DNA of 64,000 bases from Liolophura sinensis (GCF_032854445.1 NC_088303.1:6147501-6211500); one strand, 5' to 3'. Counted from the stretch's first letter, positions 47,544 through 60,150 are shown. Numbers and translations are program-made. Notes: a model not told the origin generated them from the letters alone.

Positions 47544-49806
47544 AAACTAAACTGATGTAAATGTGTTTAGGCGTCTTTCGTACTATACTGATATAAATAT
47601 GTCCTGATGTCCTTCATACTAAACTGATATAAATGCGTTCAGGTGTCCTTCATACTAAACGATGTAAATGTGTTCAGACATTCTATATATCAAAACTGAT
47701 GTAAATGTGTTCAGACGTCCTTCACACTAAACTGATGTAAATGTGTTCAGACGTCCTTCACACCAAACTGATGTAAATGTGCCCAGGTGTTTTTCATACT
47801 AAACTGATGTAAATGTGTTCAGATGGCCTTTATACTAAAACTTATGTAAATGTGTTCAGATGTCTCTCATACTGAAACAGATGTAAATGTGTTCAGACTT
47901 TCTTGTACTAAACTGATGTAAATGTGTTCAGGCATCCTTCGTACTAAACTGATGTAAATGTGTTCGAGCGTCTCCCGTACTAAACTGATATAAATATGTC
48001 CAGATGTCCTTCTTACTAAACTGATGTAAATGTGTTCGGACGTCCTTCGTACTAAACTGATGTAACTTTGTTCAGACGCCCGTTATACCAAAACTGATGT
48101 AAATGTGCTAGGGCGTTTTTTCATACTAAACTGATGTAAATGTGTTTAGGCGTCTTTCGTACTATACTGATATAAATATGTCCTAATGTCCTTCATACTA
48201 AACTGATGTAAATGCGTTCAGGTGTCCTTCATACTAAACGATGTAAATGTGTTCAGACATCCTTCATACCAAAACTGATGTAAATGTGTTCAGACGTCCT
48301 TCATACTAAACTGATGCAAATGTGTTCAGACGTCCTTCATACCAAACTGATGTAAATTTGTTCAGACGTCCTTCATACCAAACTGATGTAAATGTGTTCA
48401 GACGTCCGTCCTACCAAAACTATTGTAAATACGTTCAGATGTCCTTCGTACTAAACTGATGTCAATATGTTTAGGCGTCCTTTATACTAAACAGATGTAA
48501 ATGTGTTCCAATGTCCTTGTACTAAACTGATGTAAATGTGTTCAGGCGTTTTCCATACTAAACTGATGTAAATATGTCCAGATGTCCTTCGTACTAAACT
48601 GATGTAAATGTGTATAGGCGTGCTTTATACTAAACTGATATAAATATGCCCAGGCGTCTTTCATACTAAACTGATGTAAATGTGTTTAGGCGTCTTTCGT
48701 ACTAAACTGATATAAATATGTCCAGATGTTCTTCATACTAAAGTGATATAAATGCGTTCAGGCGTCTTTCATACTAAACTGGTGTAAATGTGTTCAGGCG
48801 TCTTTCATACTAAACTGATGTAATTATCTTCAGACGTCCTTCATACAAAAGTGATGTTCAGGCATTCTTCATACTTACCTGATGTAAATGTTTTCAGATG
48901 TCTTTTGTACCAAAACTGATGTAAATGTGTGCAGGCATCTTTTATACCAAACTGATGTAAATGTGTTCAGACGTCCGTCATACTAAAACTGATGTAAATT
49001 TGTTTTGACCTCCTTTCTACTGAAATGATGTAAATGTGTTTATTCGTCCTTAATACTAAACAGATGTAAATGTGTTCCGACGTCCTTGTACTAAACTGAT
49101 GTTAATATGTTCAGGCGCCTTTTATACTAAACTGATGTAAATGTGTTCGGGCGTCTTTCGTACTAAACTGATGTAAATGTGCTTAGGCGTTATTCGTACT
49201 AAACTGATATAAATATGTCCAGATGTCCTTCATACTAAACTGATGTAAATGCGTTCAGGCGTCTTTGATACTAAACTGGTGTAAATGCGTTCAGGCGTCT
49301 TTCATACTAAACTAATGTAAATGTGTCCAGACGTCCTTCATACAAAAGTGATTATCAGGCATTCTTTATTCTAACCTGATGTAAATGTTTTGAGACGTCT
49401 TTTATACTAAAACTGATGTAAATGTGTTCAGGCATCCCTCATACTAAGCTGATGTAAATGTGTTCGGAGGTCTTTCGTTCTAAACTGATACAAATATGTC
49501 CAGATGTCCTTCGTACTAAACTGATGTAAATGTGCTCAGGCGTCTTTCGTACTAAACTGATATAAATATGTCCAGATGTCCGTACTAAACTGATATAAAT
49601 GTGTTTAGGCGTGCTTTATACTACACTGAGGTAAATGTGTTAGGCCTCTTTCGTACTAAACTGATGTAAATGTGTTTAGGCGTCTTTTATACTAAGCTGA
49701 TGTAAATGTGTTTAGGTGTCTTTTCTACTAATCTGATGTAAATGTGTTCAGACGTTTTTCATACAAAAACTGATGTAAATGTTTCCAGACGTCATTCATA
49801 CGAAAC
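47544..49806. repeat. 36-bp satellite, right block
   Basis: About 63 further copies. Subtypes recur, such as TGTTCGAGCGTC and TATGTCCAGATGTCC, including another copy of the five-monomer block at about 47895-48075. Confidence 0.96.
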
Positions 49807-49844
49807 GTATGTATGTATGCTTGGGGATAAACATCGTGTAATTT

Positions 49845-50145
49845 TTCATTACGACGACGATCAGTCATTAGGTGTGTGGACATACTGTATATTGTGTCTA
49901 CTTGTGGCAAGGCGAATCCATGCCACAATAGTTCCGCTGCCACTGAAGCATTACGCTGAAGACGCCAGACATGACACCCCAGCCATTCACATTATACTGA
50001 CACCGAGCCAACCTGTCATGTTTCCTTGCTCTAACCTCTTAGTGCTAAGCTCCAAGAGGTACAGCAGCAAGTACCACTTTAAAGACTTTGGTATGACCCG
50101 ACCCGGGTCGGTTAATCCCAAGGTTTCCCGACTTGGAGAGGGCTA
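49845..50145 (+). mobile_element. Dispersed element copy 2 (related to 21211-21725)
   Basis: CAGTCATTAGGTGTGTGGAC, CACATTATACTGACACCGAG, CAAGTACCACTTTAAAGACT and a right end GTATGACCCGACCCGGGTCG. Single copy of the 64-bp segment. The right end read in reverse looks like a tRNA-type head. The 134-codon + frame 49742-50146 spans satellite and this element and is not a gene. Confidence 0.75.
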
Positions 50146-52275
50146 AACTGACGTCAACATAGTGGGCTATACGTACCGTATGTAAGCATAAATGTAACAA
50201 GAAAGTTTCTTTCAAGCCAGGTGAAAACCTGTTTCTCACTAACTTGATAAAAAGGTAGCTAGTGTCTTATTACGATCATGTGAATACAGCACACACTCGT
50301 GTTACTAATTTTTGCCTGAAATGTTGTAGGCATCTGTTTTACTACGTGGTTTTCAAAGGGCCATTTCTTCCAATCCGATTGCAAACGTAGCAATTCTTCC
50401 TAACGCCACTTAATCACAACTGACCAAATGTTATGGATGTCTCGCGTAATAGCAAATGTGTCTTTGACACTATCTGTTTCCACATGCCGACGGCATATTT
50501 CACTACTTTTTTATTTCGACTGATTGACATAATTACCATCATTAATAGTACCATGAGACATTCATGGCGTAATACTTTTTTTCTGTAAAATCAAAAAGCC
50601 CATAAGAAACGAGCTTAAACGAACAAAAAAGACTCCCAACAGAGTTATTCTGACATGACCTATGCGTACTTTTTCACCTGCTATTTCTTATGGCTTTGCT
50701 AAAAATAACTTATCTTGAGTTTGTTTCAGAGAATTGTGAAACATTTATAGCGCTTTATTACTTTTCTAAAGTGCATTGCATAACTTCCCAATCATATGAA
50801 ATGTTTTCTAGGCGAAATGGGACAGATTGGAAATCAGTTTGAGTGCATTCTTATTTTATTCAAGTGCATCGACACTTTCATGAGTTGTTTGACAAATGCG
50901 TTGTTTTTCTTTACGCTTATAATATCGCTGCGACACGGTTGTTTTCATCAATACTATAGAGATCTCGACCAGGGCATTGGGGGTGGCTTATACACATTCT
51001 GGTATAACTATGTGACTTTGGCAATGCCGTTGGTGTTTGTTTCAGTATTGTAGCACAAACTCTGGCCAACAAATATTTTTTTCCTGTCTTAAGAATCATG
51101 ACCTTGAATGCGAGACGACTACTTTAACATCCATAACAGAAACTGATCATAGGCTGTGCAGCCTTTGTACTGGAGAAATACATGGTATACGAATGAGTAA
51201 TTTATTCTCAGTCTATGCGGAGTTTACAGGTCTCTTCTGAAGTCGCATTGTCTTGTTAAGAATGGGTGTTCCGCCTGATATGAACAGTTCACGATTCATA
51301 GTCACGCTCGAGAGTTGAACAAACAGATAGCTGTTTGTGATGTAAGTGGCCTTTTGCTGTCACTTGCTCACTGGGAATGCCAACTACTGCCATATATTAA
51401 TATTAAGTTCACAATTTCATAGAAGCCTTCGGAATCCGCCATTGTTGGCCTAGAGCGTTTGTCCGGAAACTCGTCGTCCGCTGAATCGACCGGTCGTTGT
51501 TGACCTCCACTTCAGACTCGGCCTCTGTTTCACGACAGGATAAGAGAGTTCATTTCTATCTGAGCCTCGACGCAGGCTTTAAACAGAAACACACTTTAGT
51601 AGCAGAGAACGCACAATGTCGCTTTGCCTTAAACATTCTCACAAGCGTTGTGCCGAACAGACAGAAACACATCTGATAATACTTTGGATTTAACTGTGAA
51701 AAAAGCAGCACGCCTCGCCCTACTGTTGCATTTAGACATTAACGTTTTCTCGGCGTACATTCCCATATAAGCCTGTATTCATCTTTATCACACCCAGTGG
51801 AATCTTACAGATTCCTCATTTACATAGCTACACCACACGCAACCTGATTTGCCAAGAATTTAAGGGCAGGTAATGACCTTAGGGCCACGTATTCCTCAGG
51901 CCCTATAGCATTAATGTCATACAATAATAGGATTTCAGAGAGATGAATATGAGATGACTTAGAAATTACTGGACTTCTCTGATTCATAAATTCACGTGTT
52001 TACTGAAATGGAATTATGTAACTGTTTTGTTATGTGATGACTGGCGAGGACACGGTAAGTACGTCGTCCTAATGCAAAGACCTCTCAAATGTTTTCTTTG
52101 TCAGATTTGATAAAAATCCCACTTTACCCTGTTAAGAAGAGCAAACGTCAACCGTGATAAACTACGGTGTTCCCCATCACATGAAGTCATCAAACTGTTC
52201 ACTGTGGAAATAAGATCGTGTCGTATAACTTCACGAGTGTTGGGTATCATTTTATTGTGATGTTGCAGTAACTTT
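50146..52275. other. Unique sequence, no assigned gene; CpG-richer patch at 51430-51560
   Basis: Most is AT-rich. At 51430-51560 CpG content rises, and the minus strand is open for about 46 codons after a possible acceptor (CTTATCCTGTCGTGAAACAG), with ETEAESEVEVNNDRS in the frame. This could be a small exon. The + frame 50796-51053 is hydrophobic but unrecognised. Confidence 0.3.
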
Positions 52276-52437
52276 GTATCAAAGTATCATTTACTCTTAG
52301 ATTTTATAACATAACACATGGTTTAAATCCAGATTTACACAAGGAGTAATATCATTGTATCAAAGTATCATTTACTCTTAGGTTTTATAACATAACACAT
52401 GGTTTAAATCCAGATTTACGCAATGAGTAATATCATT
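52276..52437. repeat. 81-bp direct duplication, two copies
   Basis: GTATCAAAGTATCATTTACT starts at 52276 and 52357; the copies differ at only a few bases. Confidence 0.95.
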
Positions 52438-53219
52438 ATATCCTATATATGCTAGATGTACATGAGTACGGTGAAAAACATCAATCAGATAAATTAATCA
52501 GTGCTACATAAATGCTAAATGTATGTACATGCATCTTGTGTTTTCTCTACCTGTATTTCATTTGGGTAAACTCTTTACATTTTATTCCGAAATGGGTTTG
52601 GAACATTTGCAATGCAATCCTTGGTAATCGTTGATGCTGACTTTACGATAATTTTTTGCTTGTTTGATGTAGATTCTTTATGTTGTGCTAGATTCTTTCA
52701 ATGCACTACGATGCTCAGGTTTGTAAGGTGGTGTCTAGCAAACGGGAATAGTAAGTAGGAATAAACCACTGCCCTTGGGCAGGTACCTGACGACTCCTGG
52801 ACTAAACTGACCACAGTCCAGAGATAGTTGTGGATTCGAGCATGCGGTCAAGGACAGGCCAGCTGCGGCGAGATTCACGCTTTATCCCAACGATCCTGTG
52901 AGAGCCGAGTGATTATATCAACTCTTCCTGCAGGCTGGTCGGTTTTCTGGAGCAAACACTTGAGACACGATCAGTCTGCTGATGAAGGCTGTGCCACTCA
53001 ATATACGGACAACTTCACATTCATTTTCCGACCATTATCATCAAGATAACAACTTTCCATATCAAGGTCGGGCGGTAATTGTAAAACTCTATTAACTACC
53101 GCTAGACCACAGTGGACACTGTGTTGTCCCAAAGCATATTATCTAATACGTACATTAAATCAAACAACAACTTAGTGATGCAGCTAAATCACAAGCTCTC
53201 AGGACCAAAGGTACTATGT
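52438..53219. other. No gene; short repeat-like fragment
   Basis: 52757-52805 (AATAAACCACTGCCCTTGGG...) resembles the AAACCACCTGGTGCCTGAC block of the element at 13.5 kb. The 73-codon + frame at 52828-53049 is unsupported. Confidence 0.35.
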
Positions 53220-54050
53220 GAAAGTACCCAATACCTACGTTAATGTCAGAAAGCTCCTAGTGCTCAGGGTACTGTGTGAAAGCTTCCAGTACTTGGGTTA
53301 CTGTTTGAAGATCTAGTACCTGGAGTAATGTTTGAAAGCTTCCAGCACTTGGGATACTGTGTTAAAACTTTCCAGTACTTGGGATACTCTTTGAAGCTTC
53401 CAGAGCCTTGAGTAACGTGTGAAGTTTGCAGTTATCGGGATACTGTGTGAAAGCTTTCTGTACTTGGGTTACCGTTTGAAGTTCCAGAGCCTTGAGCAGC
53501 TTGTGAAGCTTGCAGTAATTGGGATACTGTGTTAAAATTTCCAGTACCTGGGTTACTGTTTGCAAGCTTCCAGTACTGGGTGCTGTTTGAAAGCTTTCAC
53601 TACGCTGAGTACTGTGTGGAAGCTTCCAGTACTGGGTACTGTTTGAAAGCTTTCACTACGCGGAGTACTGTGTGGAAGCTTCCAGTACTGGGTACTGTGT
53701 GAAAACTTTTACTACGCGGAGTACTGTGTGGAAACTTTCAGTACTGGGTACTGTTTGAAAGCTTTCACTCCGCGGAGTACTGTGTGGAAGCTTCCAGTAC
53801 TGGGTACTGTTTGAAAGCTTTCACTACACGGAGTACTGTATAGAAGCTTCCGGTACTGGGTACTGTTTGAAAGCTTTCACTACGCGGAGTACTGTGTGGA
53901 AGCTTTCAGTACTTTGAGTACTGTGTGAAAGCTCCCAGTATCTGGGTTACTGTGTGAAAGCTCGGAGTACCTGGAGTACTGTGTGAAAGGTCGCAGTACC
54001 TGGAGTACTGTGTTGAAGCTCCCACTTGGATACATTGTGAAAGTTTCCCG
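53220..54050. repeat. About 29-bp / 56-bp tandem array
   Basis: Monomers TACTGTGTGAAAGCTCCCAG plus TATCTGGGT. In the centre (about 53565-53915) a 56-bp dimer containing TTTCACTACGCGGAGTACTG is repeated about six times with little divergence, while the edges are more degraded. Confidence 0.92.
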
Positions 54051-54265
54051 TAGTTAAGCTGCTCTTTGTTGTTCCCTATGTTTACTGAAGCGCCCAGTTA
54101 CTGTGACATATTACAGTAACTGAGGTGTTGGTACTGTGGTTCTCAATAGCTTTGGCAGTGTGCGATGGTTTCCATTATTTATGGCAAACTTTAGCTATGC
54201 ACATATTAACAGTACTCGAAAGGCTCCAGTATATGTAGTTATCTGTGACAGTGACCAGCACGTGT

Positions 54266-54790
54266 ACCTCTGGTTTTCTGGTATAGTTTCAAATACTTGT
54301 AGTTTTCCATGAAAGTTTCCACTACCGATGTTACTGTGGAATAGTTCCAAACGCATGTAGTTCTCCTGAAAGTTTCCCGTAACTATGATACTCTGAGCTA
54401 GTTCCACATACATGTTGTTTTCCATGAAAGTTCCCTGTACCTATGATACTCTGGGATAGTTCCACATACGTGTAGTTCTCCATGAAAGTTCCCCGTACCT
54501 ATGATACTCTGGGATAGTTCCACATACGTGTAGTTCTCCATGAAAGTTCCCCGTACCTATGATACTCTGGGATAGTTTCACATACGTGTCGTTCTCCATG
54601 AAAGTTCCCCGTACCTATGATACTCTGGGATAGTTCCACATACGTGTAGTTCTCCATGAAAGTTCCCCGTACCTATGATACTCTGGGATAGTTCCACATA
54701 CGTGTAGTTCTCCATGAAAGTTCCCCGTACCTATGACACTCTGGGACAGTGCCACATACGTGTAGTTCTCCATGAAAATTCCCAGAACAT
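54266..54790. repeat. 58-bp tandem array, about 9 copies
   Basis: Unit CATGAAAGTTCCCCGTACCT, ATGATACTCTGGGATAGTTC, CACATACGTGTAGTTCTC. Copies between 54423 and 54720 are almost identical. Short open frames through it are repeat artefacts. Confidence 0.95.
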
Positions 54791-55171
54791 GGTACATAAG
54801 GCAGGAGAAGAGGTTGATTCTGGCAAGATTAAGTATTTGGTAAGATTTGAAAAAGGGGCTGTATGCTACAGTCGGTGTGATGCGGATATGACGTGACCAG
54901 CACGCTTTTGAAGGAGCAATAGCTGTGTCAAGTGTTTGATGTATGTATTACCCCTCAGGGTATTAGCATACAGTAGATCAGGGTATATGGGAGAATACTA
55001 ATAACCAATGCTTTCATATTTACTAAGGTCGCTAAATGCTTAATAATATCTATATATCGGAAATTTTGTTACAGGTATAGTTTATATGCTATGTCCAAGT
55101 GATTTTATCATTAAACATGATTTCTATAAATCTAAATTCATGTACGGAAGCTATATTTATATTGGCCAAGA
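54791..55171. other. No gene seen
   Basis: AT-rich sequence between the 58-bp array and the LINE relic. Confidence 0.5.
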
Positions 55172-56290
55172 TTACACAAGATGAGAATGCCTGCAATCGG
55201 CCATGTTGGCAGGTTTAATGTACACGCACTTGGTTTTACTTATATTCAAGGACAGTGTGTTGGCTGAGAGCCATCTGTACACGTTACATACCTCAACAGA
55301 CATTGAATTTACAGCCTCTTTACTATGCATATGAGGCGAAACAAAGCTTGTATCGTTAGCAAATAAGATAAACGCCATGATATCATTTATATAAATCAAT
55401 AAAAGATCTGGTGCGAGTATAGAACTTTGTGGTACACCGCGTGAGCGATCTAGTAGAAGCCCGAATACCTTCACAGTTTACCACCTGGGTGCGGGCTGAA
55501 ATGTAGCTCTCAAACCACTTATTAGCGGTGCCACAAATTTTTTTGTAATAAAATGGAGTTGTTGACTGTGTAGAAGTCTAAAAACGTAATAACACTGAAT
55601 GTTTTATCTTCTTTGCTACTAACTAAGCTGTCATAAAGTGAACAAGCAGCGAGTTGTTTTGCGCGGAAACCGTATTGACTTAGCAATAACATATCATGAG
55701 TATGAAGATATTGGTTGAGTACATTCAGGGCAATTTTTTCCCAAAATTTTACTAAAGGATGGAAGTACGGTAATTTTCAACACAACGGTTATGTCCACTT
55801 TTAAATACTGGTGTGACCTTTGCCATTTTCAAGGAGTTGGGAATTTTGCAGACTCAACAGATAAATTTAGTATATGTATCTAAGGTTCGGCAATATATTC
55901 GGAAACAAATTTAATGTCGGATATGTAAATTCCATACATTCCACAAGATGTGGAAATTTGGCTTTGTATGGCAGAATTCATTAGATCAGAACTAAGCGAT
56001 GGAAAAGCAAAGCGGTAAGATTTTGACTTTTCAAGGTATTCTGTAAAACTCGCTTGTGTGGCTGGTATCTTAGATTCCAGACGACTAGCAATCAGAGAGA
56101 AGTATTCATTAAAGATATCAGAGATGGTTCTTTTGTCCGTTATGTTTCGTCCATCACAACTTCGATATGCCGGCCTATTCAGTTTTACATTGTCTTTTGG
56201 ATGACCGTTACTCCATTTTGTTATTTTCCAGTCCTTTAATAATTTGTCACAAAGATTATGCATAGACACTGGAGGAAACTGTAGCATTTT
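55172..56290 (-). pseudogene. Non-LTR retrotransposon (LINE) reverse transcriptase relic
   Basis: The minus strand, read from 56290 downwards, holds the usual linker before the RT domain (ITDKRTISDIFNEYFSLIA), then a frame-shifted stretch at about 55760-55540 with SQYGFRAK and ITFLDFYTVN (RT motif A region), then GVPQSSILAPDLLLIYINDI and LFANDTSF (motifs B and C). The catalytic FADD box reads FAND, and several frameshifts and stops separate the parts, so it is inactive. Endonuclease and 3' end were not recognised. It resembles Jockey/CR1-like LINEs; the clade is uncertain. Confidence 0.88.
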
Positions 56291-57361
56291 GGCGCGTATT
56301 TAAGCTCTCCACCTACAGCCGCAGTCGAAACAGAAAAAAAACGGTCAATTCATTTAAACGTATTCACCTGCAGTTATTTTAAATTCAAGGTCTTTTCTTG
56401 TTTCTGGGGAAAGATGATATTTGAGCAACATATATCAACATCTAAATCATGAATAAATCTCACGAATGTAAGCATGAACAGATCGATAGTTGGCACTCAT
56501 AAACCAATAACGCCTGGATGCTGTCTTTATTCTATCAGAATTCTGTGCCACTGTACCTAGATATTCATTTATTTCAACTTTATTCTTTAAATTGAACATA
56601 TGTATGCTTGGGGTTTTTCGCCTTAAATTGAACGGTACGTGTAAATAATGCATGCCAGTGGTTAAATTAATGTGTAGTGTTCGATCTCTGAATATTTAAT
56701 TGTACTCTATGACCACAGAAAAGCATTGGAGTTTGCTGCGGGACAAAAAAGGCTTGCCATGGACAAATTGATACTGTTGCCTTAATTGCCTAGTCTTTGT
56801 GTCTACAATATTTTAATCGTTTGGCAGTTTTTCGAAGACGTCCAGTCTTTTTTTTTAAGTACTAGAGCTTTCCTTTTCTTTCTCTTTTCTGTTTGTTTAT
56901 CCCCTTTTTGTTATTTTTTTTTTGTAGAATTATAATTATTCAAAGTACTTTCCGGTATAACAAGGCAATCATTCGACGCTTTTAGGCGTACTAATTCAAA
57001 CAAGAGAGTTTCACTTCTAATTATTCCCCGGTAATTCAGGCTTCATTGATCTTACATCGGGAGAACAAGCTGGCGCCGTTTACTCCGAATCATCTAGTCA
57101 CTAAACACGATGCTCATCCCTTTGATTGTGTGAGCTGGCACTGTTCGGTAGTTAAGCTTCCCAATTAACGAAAGCTTGGATGTTCCCACTTGCACTTCAA
57201 GAGCATCTGTTTATATAGCAACGTGCCTTTACAGAATAAGATTGATTCCCCGTATGAGCACTTTCTGTTCCATAAAAACAGTATCCCATTAAAACCGCAC
57301 TATTCATTCATCTCTCCCTGAATTGTGGTCAACCGGAAAACAGAATACAACGGGGACCCAT
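56291..57361. other. No supported gene
   Basis: A 68-codon minus frame at 56447-56653 could be a further LINE remnant but carries no clear motif. T-rich runs lie near 56840-56930. Confidence 0.35.
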
Positions 57362-57649
57362 TCATAACGATGGCCTTACTTTTGCCTTCGTTTTATCGCA
57401 TTCAAATCGACGTTGCAAACACATATAGGCGTATAACGAAACGAGTGGAATGAAACTAACGGCTACTGATTGATAACTGGTTATTTTATGAATATAAGGT
57501 ATTAGGTAAATCCGCCCGTTCGTCTTGCCTTGTGTGACGACCAAGTTGGCATTTAGCCTGTAAGAAAGTTCCTTAAAGACCACGTCTTGAATGAACATCC
57601 GATTATTAACAAGGTAATCGGAGAAAAGGTACGTTTCCTTTCGTTGCAT
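57362..57649 (-). CDS. 95-codon ATG-to-TGA frame, unrecognised
   Basis: The minus strand starts at ATG 57647-57649 and ends at TGA 57362-57364. Codon pattern is coding-like. The N-terminal half is polar (QRKETYLFSDYLVNN), followed by a hydrophobic stretch (SVAVSFIPLVSLYAYMC) that could be a membrane segment, and a basic C-terminus. It could be a small protein or an exon; no family recognised. Confidence 0.3.
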   Translation of the reverse strand: MQRKETYLFSDYLVNNRMFIQDVVFKELSYRLNANLVVTQGKTNGRIYLIPYIHKITSYQSVAVSFIPLVSLYAYMCLQRRFECDKTKAKVRPSL

Positions 57650-58045
57650 CTACATGTACAGCTTTCAACAGAATGTAATCATACCCCATGTCATTTAACT
57701 AACAAGGTCTGGAGATTTTCATAGCCAACACTCAAGGCCCCCACCTTTGATTTTTTCTTAACCGGCGATTAAACGGTATACAAATATGGTATAAGTATAC
57801 AAAAACTGTTAAATCAATGACGTAACTTTAAGCCACAGTGACAGTTAGATTACTTATCCAATTTTTTAAAAGAAGTTATTTCAGATAAAGTTAGGCACAT
57901 ACCAAGAGAATACTTCAATATTACTTGATTTATTTTAGTGTTGGTTAACAAAATGTTCAAATGATAGAAGTCAGATTTATGGGCGGACGACACGGTATCC
58001 CAATGGGTAAACAACCTATCTTTGATGTCAGAAATAAGTCTATAC

Positions 58046-58558
58046 CTAAGCAGTCTCTGTTCTTTGTAAGATAGGGACGACTCTGCGTCTGGTGCACTCT
58101 GATCTTACTGGATTTATTTTAGCTATAACTGGAGAAATATGACCAGATAGGCGTCGCCCGTGTCCATGTTCCTTGACCTCGCTCTGAGAGAAGCCTTTGA
58201 TCAGGAAGCCGTAATCCGGTATGCAAAGTCCGTGTATGAAGCCAAATAGGTATCCGCCATTTCTATCTATATTAGGCTTCTTTGATACACCCGCTGTTCT
58301 ACCTAACAAAATTAGGATCCTGATGGCAGGAAGAAAATGGCATTCTGGTTTGACTCTGCTGATCCTTGATTGACTCATTACGACAAGGTATGTTCTCCGA
58401 CACAGCGAATTTCGGAAAAGAATACCTACAACAGAGTTTTCCATTCCTGACGTTTCCTCGTATGTGGAATCCCCATCTACATAAGTCGTTATGCTAACTA
58501 AATAGGGGTGGGTGGAATGGACGCCCACAGATGTCAGTGAATCGTTACATGTCCACAA
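58046..58558 (-). CDS. About 170-codon frame, candidate terminal exon, unrecognised
   Basis: The minus strand is open from about 58580 to a TAG at 58046-58048. A possible acceptor (CATTACGTTAATTAG) precedes it, and an AATAAA follows the stop by about 112 bases (57934-57929). Peptides such as KKPNIDRNGGYLFGFIHG and SEVKEHGHGRRLSGHISP look like a real protein but fit no family I know. One or two frames of this length are expected by chance. Confidence 0.35.
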   Translation of the reverse strand: MWTCNDSLTSVGVHSTHPYLVSITTYVDGDSTYEETSGMENSVVGILFRNSLCRRTYLVVMSQSRISRVKPECHFLPAIRILILLGRTAGVSKKPNIDRNGGYLFGFIHGLCIPDYGFLIKGFSQSEVKEHGHGRRLSGHISPVIAKINPVRSECTRRRVVPILQRTETA

Positions 58559-59934
58559 ACTAATTAACGTAATGTATGTGGCATTCTATGTCCCACCGAT
58601 CTCCACGCTATGGCTGCAATATCGCCGAAGTATTTATCATACTTTCCAGCCAGTTTAATAGTGATAATGGTTAATCCCTTTCAAGTGTTAAGTATTACTA
58701 ACAGCTCAGTGGAAATATGGTGTTGTTCCTTTTGTTTTCTTTGTTGTCGATGCTCCCCAAGATTGTTCAAAAAGCCATATCCTGTAGGGCTGTAAAAACA
58801 CACGGACTTTTTTCTGGCTATTTCTTTCGAAGCATAATTCATTTCAACACAGTTTTCAGACAAACCATATATAAGCCGACAATTTTATGTAGCGTTGTAA
58901 TTAGGACATATTAAATGATTTGATCATGAGAGATTTTAACTTAGATGCAACTTCTAGAGGCTGTGTGTTAAGGGTTTCTCCACGATCTTGTAGAACAGTA
59001 CATGCGTCCTAACTCCTGACCCCAACATGTCATTCTTTTCTTCAGTTGTTATTGGATTGGTTTTGCCTAACGCATGATAAGTAATGCAACAATGAGTGTG
59101 CAAAACATATGGCATCGGTAGACTCTTTCTTTGGTCAATGTATATTAGCGGCATGGTAGACATTAAGGTGGATTATTGGCCTATTAGTTGTTTTCATAAA
59201 ACAAATCGGAAGCATACATAACCAATGATTGAATCCAACCGGATACATTCTAAAATGATTGAACTCTAACATGGCTGGCCTTATTTATTATCGGTCTAAT
59301 CAGTTGCTTTTTAATCAATGGCCTTGGCCAATCAGGCCTTTAATCAAGAAGATAAATCAATAAATCGGCTAATAAAGCTACCAGCCAAAAATTCGACCAA
59401 CCAATCAGCCCGTTAATCTATCAGTCTATCAATCAGCTAAATGGTAACCACAAATCATGACGCAAAAAATATTTTTCTGTAATACTCAGGTATATGTATA
59501 CGATTTAGACGAGCGTTGCACTAACTAATGACAGGCATATAATCATTACAATTAGACAGTTCATGGATCTGTACGTGTTTTGCCAACCTTACACCTTACT
59601 GCTAACATGTAAGTGAACAAAAATAAACACCGCCTAAATAAATAAATAAATCAATAAACAAATAAACCCATCTGAAATCTAGATGATGTTTGTCAGGCAG
59701 TTCAAATGTATCACATATCATCCTGGGTAAACATTTCTGTCGTAATTTGCGCTTTGTTATCCGCGTCTAACTGGCGGAATATTCACTTTAATCAGTTCTG
59801 CACATCACATTAGAGGATATCAGTAGACGGTGTATTTTCACCGCAGTCTGGGCCACTTTGTGTAGCTTAGGCAAGTATCCCGTTCTGTAATGACTTTCTC
59901 CAGTATCTTTCAAGTGGTAACCAGTTAACTTATT
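58559..59934. other. No gene; simple repeats
   Basis: 59335-59450 is rich in AATCAG/AATCAA-like words. 59634-59668 is an (AAAT)n run. No coding signal. Confidence 0.45.
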
Positions 59935-60150
59935 TTAACAACACTCCAAAACATTAGAGCAACGATTTCCTTTGAAAACTTCTGATGACAGCTTTTCCCT
60001 CGGGTTCAATATGGATTCAAGAATTACAACATAGCATTTGAAAGCGTACCATAAGTTTTTTCGCATATTCTGTCTAACGAGAAACCGTTCATTTGTTGTA
60101 CCTGATGGAGCACATTTGGTGTACGTGATGGAACAAAACATTTTCGCCAC
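59935..60150 (-). CDS. Candidate terminal exon, Cys-containing, unrecognised
   Basis: The minus strand has a good acceptor (ATTACTTTTGAACAG just above 60150), then 71 open codons to a TAA at 59935-59937, with SITYTKCAPSGTTNERF and a CSNVLECC end. Codons look coding. No poly(A) signal was seen close by. No family recognised. Confidence 0.32.
   Translation of the reverse strand: MAKMFCSITYTKCAPSGTTNERFLVRQNMRKNLWYAFKCYVVILESILNPREKLSSEVFKGNRCSNVLECC

Noticed and set aside
49742-50146. 134-codon + open frame
   Set aside because: Made of satellite end plus a dispersed non-coding element also seen at 21.2-21.7 kb.
50796-51053. Hydrophobic 85-codon + frame, considered as a later receptor exon
   Set aside because: GGGLYTFWYNYVTLAMPL only vaguely recalls a Cache GGG motif, the splice sites do not fit, and the other conserved residues are missing.
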